DNA from: Meconema thalassinum
Taxonomy: Eukaryota > Arthropoda > Insecta > Orthoptera > Tettigoniidae
Assembly (NCBI GenBank): GCA_946902985.2
Contig: OX336393.1
Span: 133,390,533 to 133,454,532 of the forward strand
Reading direction: 5' to 3'
DNA length: 64,000 bases
This document shows positions 53,283 to 64,000 of the stretch, in pieces. Both the position numbers and the translations under genes were made by a program. Position 1 is the first letter of the stretch. Each line of letters begins with the position of its first letter. The notes beneath the pieces are model-generated. The model searched no databases, was not told the DNA's origin, and worked only from the letters and a program-made list of their open reading frames with translations.

Positions 53283-56200
53283 AACAAAGGTCTAACCTGT
53301 TTCTGGCCAATAGCTTCGTCCAGACAGTCGTCTAATCTAGCAGCGGCCAATAGCTTCGTCCAGACAGTCGTATAACTAAACAGCCGCCAATAGCTTCCAA
53401 CAGACATTTGCCTAACCCAGCAGCGGCCAATGGCTTAGTCTAGACTGTCCTCCAACCTAGCAGCGGCCAGTGGCTTAGTCCACACAGTCGTCCAACATAG
53501 CAGCGGCCAATGGCTTAGTCTAGACTGTCATCCAACCTAGCAGTGGCCAATGGCTTAGTCTAGACTGTTATCCAACCTAGCAGCGGCCAATGGCTTAGTC
53601 CAGACAGTCATCCAACCTAGCAGCGGTCAATGGCTTAGTCCAGACTGTCATCCAACCTAGCAGCGGTCAATGGGTTAGTCCAGACAGTCCTTCAACCTAG
53701 CAGCGGCCAATGGCTTAGTCCACACAGTCGTCCAACATAGCAGCGGTCAATGGCTTAGTGCAGACTCTCATCCAACCTAGCAGCGGCCAATGGCTTAGGC
53801 CACACAGTCATCCTACCTAGAAGCGGCCAATGGCTTAGTACAGACAGTCCTCCAACCTAGCAGCGGCCAATGGCTTAGTCCACACAGTCGTCCAACATAG
53901 CAGCGGTAAATGGCTTAGTGCAGACTGTCATCCAACCTAGCAGCGGTCAATGGCTTAGTGCAGACAGTCATCCAACCTAGCAGCGGTCAATGGCTTAGTC
54001 CAGACTGTCATCCAACATAGCAGCGGTCAATGGCTTAGTCCAGACTGTCATCCAAACAAGCAGCGGCCAATGGCTTAGTCTAGACTGTCATCCAACCTAG
54101 CAGCGGTCAATGGCATAGACCACACAGTCGTCCAACATAGCAGCGGTCATTGGCTTAGTCCAGACTGTCATCCAACCTGGCAGCGGTCAATGGATTAGTC
54201 CACACAGTCGTCCAACATAGCGGCGGTCAATGGCTTAGTCTAGACTGTCATCCAACCTAGCAGCGGCCAGTGGCTTAGTCCACACAGTCATCCAACATAG
54301 CAGCGGTCAATGGCTTAGTCTAGACTGTCATCCAACCTAGCAGCGGTCAATGGCTTAGTCTAGACTGTCATCCAACCTAGCAGCGGCCAGTGGCTTAGTC
54401 CACACAGTCTTCCAACATAGCAGCGGCCAATGGCTTAGTACAGACAGTCCTCCAAACTAGCAGCGGCCAGTGGCTTAGTCCACACAGTCGTCCAACATAG
54501 CAGCGGCCAATGGCTTAGTACAGACAGTCCTCCAACCTAGCAGCGGCCAATGGCTTAGTACAGACAGTCGTTCAACATAACAGCGGTCAGTGGCTTTGTC
54601 CACACAGTCGTTCAACATAGCAGCGGCCAGTGGCTTAGTCCACACAGTCTTCCAACATAGCAGCAGCCAATGGCTTAGTCTAGACTGTCATCCAACCTAG
54701 CAGCGGCCAATGACTTAGTCTAGACTGTCATCCAACCTAGCAGCGGCCAATGGCTTAGTATAGACTGTCATCCAACCTAGCAGCGGCCAATGGCTTAGTC
54801 CAGGCTGTCATCCAACCTAGCAGCGGTCAATGGGTTAGTCCAGACTGTCATCCAACCTAGCAGCGGCCAGTGGCTTAGTCCACACAGTCGTCCAACATAG
54901 CAGCGGTCAATGGCTTAGTCTAGACTGTCATCCAACCTATCAGCGGCCAATGGCTTAGTCTAGACTGTCCTCCAACCTAGAAGCGGCCAATGGCTTAGTC
55001 CACACATTCGTCCAACATAGCAGCGGCCAATGGCTTAGTCCAGACCGTCGTCCAACCTAGCAGCGGCCAGTGGCTTAGTTCACACAGTCGTCCAACATAG
55101 CAGCGGTCAATGGCTTAGTCCAGACTGTCATCAAACCTAGCAGCGGCCAGTGGCTTAGTCCACACAGTTGTCAAACCTTGCAGCGGTCAATGGCTTAGTA
55201 CAGACAGTCCTCCAACCTAGCAGCGGCCAATGGCTTAGTCCAGACAGTCGTCCAACATAGCAGCGGTCAATGGCTTAATACAGACAGTCCTCCAACCTAG
55301 CAGCGGCCAATAGCTTAGTCCACACAGTCGTCCAACATAGCAGCGGTCAATGGCTTAGTACAGACAGTCCTCCAACCTAGCAGCGGCCAATGGCTTAGTC
55401 CACCCAGTAGTCCAACATAGCAGTGGTCAATGGCTTAGTACAGACAGTCCTCGAATCTAGCAGTGGCCAGTGGCTTAGTCCACACAGTCGTCCAACATAG
55501 CAGCGGTCAATGGCTTAGTACAGACAGTCCTCCAACCTAGCAGCGGCCAATGGATTAGTACAGACAGTCGTTCAACATAGCAGCGGTCAATGGCTTGGTC
55601 CATACTGTCATCCAACCTAACAGCGACCAATGGCTTAGTCCAGACAGTCGTCCAACCTTGCAGCGGTCAATGGCTTAGTCCAGACAGTCGTCCAACCTTG
55701 CAGCGGCCAAAGGCTTAGTCCAGACTGTCATCCAACCTAACAGCGGTAAATGGCTTAGTCCAGAAGTCATTCAACATAGCAGCGGCCAATGGCTTAGTCC
55801 AGACTATCATCCTACCTAGCAGCGGCCAATGGCTTAGTCTAGACTGTCATCCAACCTAGCAACGGCCAATGGCTTAGTACAGACAGTCCTCCAACCAAGC
55901 AGCTGCCAATGGCATTGCCTAGACAGTCGTCCAACGTAGCAACGGTCAATGGCTTAGTCCAGACAGTCGTTCAACATAGCAGCGGACAATGGCTTAGTCT
56001 AGACAGTCGTCCAACGTAGCAGCGTCCAGTGGCTTAGTCCACACAGTCGTCCAACATAGCAGCGGTCAATGGCTTAGTACAAACAGTCCTCCAACCTAGC
56101 AGCGGCCAATGGCTTTGTCTAGACAATCGTCCAACGTAGCAGCGGTCAATGGCTTAGTCCAGACAGTCGTTCAACATAGCAGCGGACAATGGCTTAGTCT

Positions 56201-59200
56201 AGACAGTCGTCCTACGTAGCAGCGCCCAGTGGCTTAGTCCACACAGTCGTCCAACATAGCAGCGGTCAATGGCTTAGTACAGACAGTCCTCCAAACTAGC
56301 AGCGGCCAATGGCTTAGTCTAGACTGTCCTCCGACCTAGCAGCGGCCAGTGGCTTGAGTCCACACAGTCGTCCAACATAGCAGCGGCCAATGGCTTTGTC
56401 CAGACAGTCGTCCAACCTAGCAGCGGTCAATCTCTTAGTACAGACAGTCCTCCAACTTAGCAGCGGACAGTGGCTTAGTCAGCACAGTCGTCCAACATAG
56501 CAGCGGCCAATGGCTTAGTCTAGACTGTCATGCAACAGAGCAGCGGCCAATGGCTTAGTCTAGACAGACCTCCAACCTAGCAGCGTCCAGTGGCTTAGTC
56601 AACACAGTCGTTCAACATAGCAGCGGTCAATGGCTAATTACAGACAGTCCTCCAACCTAGCAGCGGTCAATGGCTTAGTCTAGACTCTCATCCAACATAG
56701 CAGCGGTCAATAGCTTAGTACAGACAGTCCTCCAACCTAGCAGCGGCCAATGGCTTAGTCTAGACTGTCATCCAACCTAGCAGCGGTCAATGGCTTAGTC
56801 CTCACAGTCGTCCAACCTAGCAGCGGTCAATGGCTTAGTACAGACGGTCATCCAACCTAGCAGCGGCCAATGGCTTAGTCTAGACAGTCGTCCACCGTAG
56901 CAGCGGTCAATGGCTTAGTCTAGACAGTCGTCCAACGAAGCAGCGGCCAGTGGCTCAGTCCACACAGTCGTCCAACATAGCAGCGGTCAATGGCTTAGTA
57001 CAGACAGTCCTCCAACCTAGCAGCGGCCAATGGCTTAGTCTAGACTGTCATCCAACCTAGCAGCGGTCAATGGCTTAGTCCACACAGTCGTCCAACCTAG
57101 CAGCGGTCAATGGCTTAGTACAGGCAGTCCTACAACATAGCAGCGGTCAATGGCTTAGTCTACACAGTCGCCCAACATAGCAGCAGTTAATGGCTTAGTC
57201 CACACAGTCGTCCAACCTAGGAGCGGCCAATGGCTTAGTCCACACAGTCGTCCAACCTAGCAGCGGTCAATGGCTTAGTCCACACAGTCGTCCAGCCTAG
57301 CAGGGGCCAATGGCTTAATTCAGACAGTCGTCCAACCTCGCAGCGGCCAGTGGCTTAGTCCCTACAGTCGCCCAACCTAGCAGCGGCCAATGGCTTAGTC
57401 CACACAGTCGTCCAACCTAGCAGCGATCAATGGCTTAGTCCAAACAGTCGTCCAACCTAGCATCGGCCAATGGCTTAGTCCAGACAGTCGTCTAACCTAG
57501 CAGCGGCCAGTGGTTAGTCCACACAGTCGTCCAACCTAGCAACGGTCAATGGCTTAGTACAGACTGTCCTCCAACCTAGCAGCGGCCATTGGTTTAGTAC
57601 AGACAGTCTTTCAACATAGCAGCGGTCAAAGGCTTAGTGCAGTCTGTCGTCCAACCTTGCAGCGGTCAATCGCTTAGTCCCTACACTCGTTCAACATAGC
57701 AGCGGTCAATGGCTTAGTCCACACAGTCGTCCAACCTAGCAGCGATCAATGGCTTAGTCCACACAGTCGTCCAGCCTAACAGGGGCCAATGGCTTAGTTC
57801 AGACAGTCGTCCAACATCGCAGCGGCCAGTGGCTTAGTCCCCACAGTCGTCCAACCTAGCAGCGGCCAATGGCTTAGTCCACACAGTCGTCCAACCTAGC
57901 AGCGATCAATGGCTTAGTCCACACAGTCGTCCAACCTAGCAGCGGCCAATGGCTTAGTCCAGACAGTCGTCTAACCTAGCAGCGGCCAGTGGCTTAGTCC
58001 ACAGAGTCGTCCAACCTAGCAGCGGTCAATGGCTTAGTACAGACAGTCCTCCAACCTAGCAGCGGCCAGTGGCTTAGTCCAAACAGTCGTCCAACATAGC
58101 AGCGACCAATGGCTTAGTACAGACAGTCCTCCAACCTAGCAGCGGCCAATGACTTAGTCTAGACTGTCATCCAACCTAGCAGCGGCCAATGGCTTAGTAT
58201 AGACTGTCATCCAACCTAGCAGCGGCCAATGGCTTAGTCTAGACTGTCCTCCAACCTAGAAGCGGCCAATGGCTTAGTCCACACATTCGTCCACCATAGC
58301 AGCGGCCAATGGCTTAGTCCAGACCGTCGTCCAACCTAGCAGCGGCCAGTGGCTTAGTTCACACAGTCGTCCAACATAGCAGCGGTCAATGGCTTAGTCC
58401 AGACTGTCATCAAACCTAGCAGCGGCCAGTGGCTTAGTCCAAACAGTTGTCCAACCTTGCAGCGGTCAATGGCTTAGTACAGACAGTCCTCCAACCTAGC
58501 ATCGGCCAATGGCTTAGTCCAGACAGTCGTCCAACATAGCAGCGGTCAATGGCTTAATACAGACAGTCCTCCAACCTAGCAGCGGCCAATAGCTTAGTCC
58601 ACACAGTCGTCCAACATAGCAGCGGTCAATGGCTTAGTACAGACAGTCCTCCAACCTAGCAGCGGCCAATGGCTTAGTCCACCCAGTAGTCCAACATAGC
58701 AGTGGTCAATGGCTTAGTACAGACAGTCCTCGAATCTAGCAGTGGCCAGTGGCTTAGTCCACACAGTCGTCCAACATAGCAGCGGTAAATGGCTTAATAC
58801 AGACAGTCCTCCAACCTAGCAGCGGCCAATGGATTAGTACAGACAGTCGTTCAACATAGCAGCGGTCAATGGCTTGGTCCATACTGTCATCCAACCTAAC
58901 AGCGACCAATGGCTTAGTCCAGACAGTCGTCCAACCTTGCAGCGGTCAATGGCTTAGTCCAGACAGTCGTCCAACCTTGCAGCGGCCAATGGCTTAGTCC
59001 AGACTGTCATCCAACCTAACAGCGGTAAATGGCTTAGTCCAGAAGTCGTTCAACATAGCAGCGGCCAATGGCTTAGTCCAGACTATCATCCTACCTAGCA
59101 GCGGCCAATGGCTTAGTCTAGACTGTCATCCAACCTAGCAACGGCCAATGGCTTAGTACAGACAGTCCTCCAACCAAGCAGCTGCCAATGGCATTGCCTA

Positions 59201-62200
59201 GACAGTCGTCCAACGTAGCAACGGTCAATGGCTTAGTCCAGACAGTCGTTCAACATAGCAGCGGACAATGGCTTAGTCTAGACAGTCGTCCAACGTAGCA
59301 GCGCCCAGTGGCTTAGTCCACACAGTCGTCCAACATAGCAGCGGTCAATGGCTTAGTACAAACAGTCCTCCAACCTAGCAGCGGCCAATGGCTTTGTCTA
59401 GACAGTCGTCCAACGTAGCAGCGGTCAATGGCTTAGTCCAGACAGTCGTTCAACATAGCAGCGGACAATGGCTTAGTCTAGACAGTCGTCCAACGTAGCA
59501 GCGCCCAGTGGCTTAGTCCACACAGTCGTCCAACATAGCAGCGGTCAATGGCTTAGTACAGACAGTCCTCCAAACTAGCAGCGGCCAATGGCTTAGTCTA
59601 GACTGTCCTCCGACCTAGCAGCGGCCAGTGGCTTGAGTCCACACAGTCGTCCAACATAGCAGCGGCCAATGGCTTTGTCCAGACAGTCGTCCAACCTAGC
59701 AGCGGTCAATCTCTTAGTACAGACAGTCCTCCAACTTAGCAGCGGACAGTGGCTTAGTCAGCACAGTCGTCCAACATAGCAGCGGCCAATGGCTTAGTCT
59801 AGACTGTCATGCAACTGAGCAGCGGCCAATGGCTTAGTCTAGACAGACCTCCAACCTAGCAGCGACCAGTGGCTTAGTCAACACAGTCGTTCAACATAGC
59901 AGCGGTCAATGGCTAATTACAGACAGTCCTCCAACCTAGCAGCGGTCAATGGCTTAGTCTAGACTCTCATCCAACATAGCAGCGTTCAATAGCTTAGTAC
60001 AGACAGTCCTCCAACCTAGCAGCGGCCAATGGCTTAGTCTAGACTGTCATCCAACCTAGCAGCGGTCAATGGCTTAGTCCTCACAGTCGTCCAACCTAGC
60101 AGCGGTCAATGGCTTAGTACAGACAGTCATCCAACCTAGCAGCGGCCAATGGCTTAGTCTAGACAGTCGTCCACCGTAGCAGCGGTCAATGGCTTAGTCC
60201 AGACAAACGTTCAACATAGCAGCGGCCAATGGCTTAGTCTAGACAGTCGTCCAACGAAGCAGCGGCCAGTGGCTCAGTCCACACAGTCGTCCAACATAGC
60301 AGCGGTCAATGGCTTAGTACAGACAGTCCTCCAACCTAGCAGCGGCCAATGGCTTAGTCTAGACTGTCATCCATCCTAGCAGCGGTCAATGGCTTAGTCC
60401 ACACAGTCGTCCAACCTAGCAGCGGTCAATGGCTTAGTACAGGCAGTCCTACAACATAGCAGCGGTCAATGGCTTAGTCTACACAGTCGCCCAACATAGC
60501 AGCAGTTAATGGCTTAGTCCACACAGTCGTCCAACCTAGGAGCGGCCAATGGCTTAGTCCACACAGTCGTCCAACCTAGCAGCGGTCAATGGCTTAGTCC
60601 ACACAGTCTTCCAACATAGCAGCAGCCAATGGCTTAGTCTAGACTGTCATCCAACCTAGCAGCGGCCAATGACTTAGTCTAGACTGTCATCCAACATAGC
60701 AGCGGCCAATGGCTTAGTATAGACTGTCATCCAACCTAGCAGCGATCAATGGCTTAGTCCAAACAGTCGTCCAACCTAGCATCGGCCAATGGCTTAGTCC
60801 AGACAGTCGTCTAACCTAGCAGCGGCCAGTGGCTTAGTCCACACAGTCGTCCAACCTAGCAACGGTCAATGGCTTAGTACAGACTGTCCTCCAACCTAGC
60901 AGCGGCCATTGGTTTAGTACAGACAGTCTTTCAACATAGCAGCGGTCAAAGGCTTAGTGCAGTCTGTCGTCCAACCTTGCAGCGGTCAATCGCTTAGTCC
61001 CTACAGTCGTTCAACATAGCAGCGGTCAATGGCTTAGTCCACACAGTCGTCCAACCTAGCAGCGATCAATGGCTTAGTCCACACAGTCGTCCAGCCTAAC
61101 AGGGGCCAATGGCTTAGTTCAGACAGTCGTCCAACATCGCAGCGGCCAGTGGCTTAGTCCCCACAGTCGTCCAACCTAGCAGCGGCCAATGGCTTAGTCC
61201 ACACAGTCGTCCAACCTAGCAGCGATCAATGGCTTAGTCCACACAGTCGTCCAACCTAGCAGCGGCCAATGGCTTAGTCCAGACAGTCGTCTAACCTAGC
61301 AGCGGCCAGTGGCTTAGTCCACAGAGTCGTCCAACCTAGCAGCGGTCAATGGCTTAGTACAGACAGTCCTCCAACCTAGCAGCGGCCAGTGGCTTAGTCC
61401 AAACAGTCGTCCAACATAGCAGCGACCAATGGCTTAGTACAGACAGTCCTCCAACCTAGCAGCGGCCAATGACTTAGTCTAGACTGTCATCCAACCTAGC
61501 AGCGGCCAATGGCTTAGTATAGACTGTCATCCAACCTAGCAGCGGCCAATGGCTTAGTCCAGGCTGTCATCCAACCTAGCAGCGGTCAATGGGTTAGTGT
61601 AGACTGTCATCCAACCTAGCAGCGGCCAGTGGCTTAGTCCACACAGTCGTCCAACATAGCAGCGGTCAATGGCTTAGTCTAGACTGTCATCCAAACTAGC
61701 AGCGGCCAATGGCTTAGTCTAGACTGTCTTCAACCTGGCAGCGGCCAATGGCTTAGTCCACACATTCGTCCATCATAGCAACGGCCAATGGCTTAGTCCA
61801 GACCGTCGTCCAACATAGCAGCGGCCAGTGGCTTAGTTCACACAGTCGTCCCACATAGCAGCGGTCAATGGCTTAGTTAGACTGTCATCAAACCTAGCAG
61901 CGGCCAGTGGCTTAGTCCACACAGTTGTCCAACCTTGCAGCGGTCAATGGCTTAGTACAGACAGTCCTCCAACCTAGCAGCGGCCAATGGCTTAGTACAG
62001 ACAGTCGTTCAACATAGCAGCGGTCAATGGCTTAGTCCAGACTGCCATCCAACCTAACAGCGGCCAATGGCTTAGTCCAGACAGTCGTCCAACATAGCAG
62101 CGGTCAATGGTTAATACAGACAGTCCTCCAACCTAGCAGCGGCCAATAGCTTAGTCCACACAGTCGTCCAACATAGCAGCGGTCAATGGCTTAGTACAGA

Positions 62201-64000
62201 CAGTCCTCGAATCTAGCAGTGGCCAGTGGCTTAGTCCACACAGTCGTCCAACATAGCAGCGGCCAATGGCTTAGTACAGACAGTCTTCCAACCTAGCAGC
62301 GGCCAATGGCTTAGTCCACACAGTAGTCCAACATATCAGTGGTCAATGGCTTAGTTCAGACAGTCCTCGAATCTAGCAGTGGCCAGTGGCTTAGTCCACA
62401 CAGTCGTCCAACATAGCAGCGGTCAATGGCTTAGTACAGAAAGTCCTCCTACCTAGCAGCGGCCAATGGCTTAGTACAGACAGTCGTTCAACATAGCAGC
62501 GGTCAATGGCTTGGTCCAGACTGTCATCCAACCTAACAGCGGCCAATGGCTTAGTCCAGACAGTCGTCCAACCTTGCTGCGGTCAATGGCTTAGTCCAGA
62601 GAGTCGTCCAACCTTACAGCGGCCAATGGCTTAGTCCAGACTGTCATCCAACCTAACAGCGGTCAATGGCTTTGTCCAGAAATCGTTCAACCTAGTAGCG
62701 GCCAATGGCTTAGTCCAGACTATCATCCTACCTAGCAGCGGCCAATGGCTTAGTCTAGACTGTCATCCAACCTAGCAACGGCCAATGGCTTAGTACAGAC
62801 AGTCCTCCAACCTAGCAGCGGCCAATGGCTTTGTCTTGACAGTCGTCCAACGTAGCAACGCTCAATGGCTTAGTCCAGACAGTCGTTCAACATAGCAGCG
62901 GACAATGGCTTAGTCTAGACAGTCGTCCAACGTAGCAGCGCCCAGTGGCTTAGTCCACACAGTCGTCCAACATAGCAGCGGTCAATGGCTTAGTACAGAC
63001 AGTCCTCCAACCTAGCAGCGGCCAATGGCTTTGTCTAGACAGTCGTCCGACGTAGCAACGGTCAATGGCTTAGTCTAGACTGTCCTCCGACTTAGCAGCG
63101 GCCAGTGGCTTAGTCCACACAGTCGTCCTACATAGCAGCGGCCAATGGCTTAGTCCAGACAGTCGTCCAAGCTAGCAGCGGTCAATGGCTTAGTACAGAC
63201 AGTCCTCCAGCTTAGCAGCGGACAGTGGCTTAGTCCACACAGTCGTCCAACATAGCAGCGGCCAATGGCTTAGTCTAGACTGTCATCCAACAGAGCAGCG
63301 GCCAATGGCTTAGTCTAGACAGTCCTCCAACCTAGCAGCGGCCAGTGGCTTAGTCCACACAGTCGTTCAACATAGCGGCGGACAATGGCTTAGTCTAGAC
63401 AGTCGTCCAACGTAGCAGCGCCCAGTGGCTTAGTCCACACAGTTGTTCAACATAGCAGCGGTCAATGGCTAAGTGCAGACAGTCCTCCAACCTATCAGCG
63501 GTCAATGGCTTAGTCTAGACTGTCATCCAAATTAGCAGCGGTCAATAGCTTAGTACAGACAGTCCTCCAACCTAGCAGCGGCCAATGGCTTAGTCTAGAC
63601 TGTCATCCAACCTAGCAGTGATCAATGGCTTAGTCCACACAGTCGTCCAAACTAGCAGCGGTCAATGGCTTAGTACAGACAGTCGTCCAACCTAGCAGCG
63701 GCCAATGGCTTAGTCTAGACAGTCGTCCAATGTAGCAGCGGTCAATGGCTTAGTCCAGACAATCGTTCAACATAGCAGCGGCCAATGGCTTAGTCTAGAC
63801 AGTCGTCCAACGAAGCAGCGGCCAGTGGCTTAGTCCACACAGTCGTCCTACATAGCAGCGGTCAATGGGTTAGTACAGACAGTCCTCCAACCTACCAGCG
63901 GCCAATGGCTTAGTCTAGACTGTCATCCAACCTAGCAGCGGCCAGTGGCTTAGTCCACACAGTCGTCCAACATAGCAGCGGCCAATGGCTTAGTACAGAC
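53283..64000. repeat. 40-bp satellite DNA with 3.28-kb higher-order period
   Basis: About 268 head-to-tail monomers of 40 bp (consensus CAGCGGCCAATGGCTTAGTC then CAGACAGTCGTCCAACCTAG). Variant positions recur in blocks: the rare CACACATTCG at 55001 reappears at 58280, and the one-base insertion GGCTTGAGTC at 56351 reappears at 59630, both 3,279 bp apart (82 monomers less one base). A third, more diverged block follows (61759). The first monomers (53283-53450) are the most diverged, as expected at an array edge. The array runs off the window, so total length is unknown. No gene in it. Confidence 0.97.

Noticed and set aside
53283..64000. CRISPR array
   Set aside because: Direct tandem monomers with no distinct spacers, in eukaryotic DNA; it is a satellite.

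Overview
The window reads as repeat-rich, gene-poor arthropod (most likely insect) nuclear DNA. The signs are spliceosomal introns, tRNA-derived SINEs, RTE-like non-LTR retrotransposons, hAT and Tc1/mariner DNA transposons, a long satellite, and TTAGG-type telomeric repeats inside one element. No ordinary single-copy host gene was found, and the species cannot be named from the sequence.

Layout. 1-2.4 kb: nothing recognised. 2.4-5.9 kb: a decayed RTE-like retrotransposon (minus strand) containing a SINE with a 13-bp target duplication. 6.3-24.0 kb: a second RTE-like element (minus strand) split in its reverse transcriptase by a 14,047-bp palindromic DNA element (7624-21670). 24.0-27.6 kb: a third, nearly open RTE-like element of the same orientation. 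27.92-31.30 kb: a complete-ended but broken hAT transposon with an 8-bp duplication. 31.7-53.2 kb: a mosaic of tandem-repeat-bodied non-autonomous elements (four share Helentron/HINE-like ends), four further SINE copies, a reverse-transcriptase fragment and a mariner-like pseudogene split by one of those elements. 53.28-64.0 kb: a 40-bp satellite with a 3,279-bp higher-order period, running off the window end.

The most interesting object is the palindromic element at 7624-21670. It has two nearly identical arms of about 7.0 kb joined by a 34-bp loop, ends 5'-AGTAGGGG...CCCCTACT-3', and is flanked by a 6-bp duplication CTGATA. Removing the element plus one CTGATA restores the reading frame of the interrupted reverse transcriptase. 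The 6-bp duplication and AG ends are hallmarks of Maverick/Polinton elements, yet no DNA polymerase B, integrase, ATPase, protease or capsid gene is visible. Each arm instead carries a three-exon 71-codon micro-gene, a complete inhibitor-of-apoptosis protein (two BIR domains plus RING), a 93-codon protein of unknown function, a FLYWCH-type zinc-finger protein and a decaying FLYWCH paralogue. Nearer the loop lie a 12-bp minisatellite and TTAGG arrays. I infer a non-autonomous, self-complementary Polinton-like genome (a 'snap-back' dimer of one end of a larger element) that was integrated in trans. The anti-apoptotic gene could help a virus-like parent keep its host cell alive. That role is inference.
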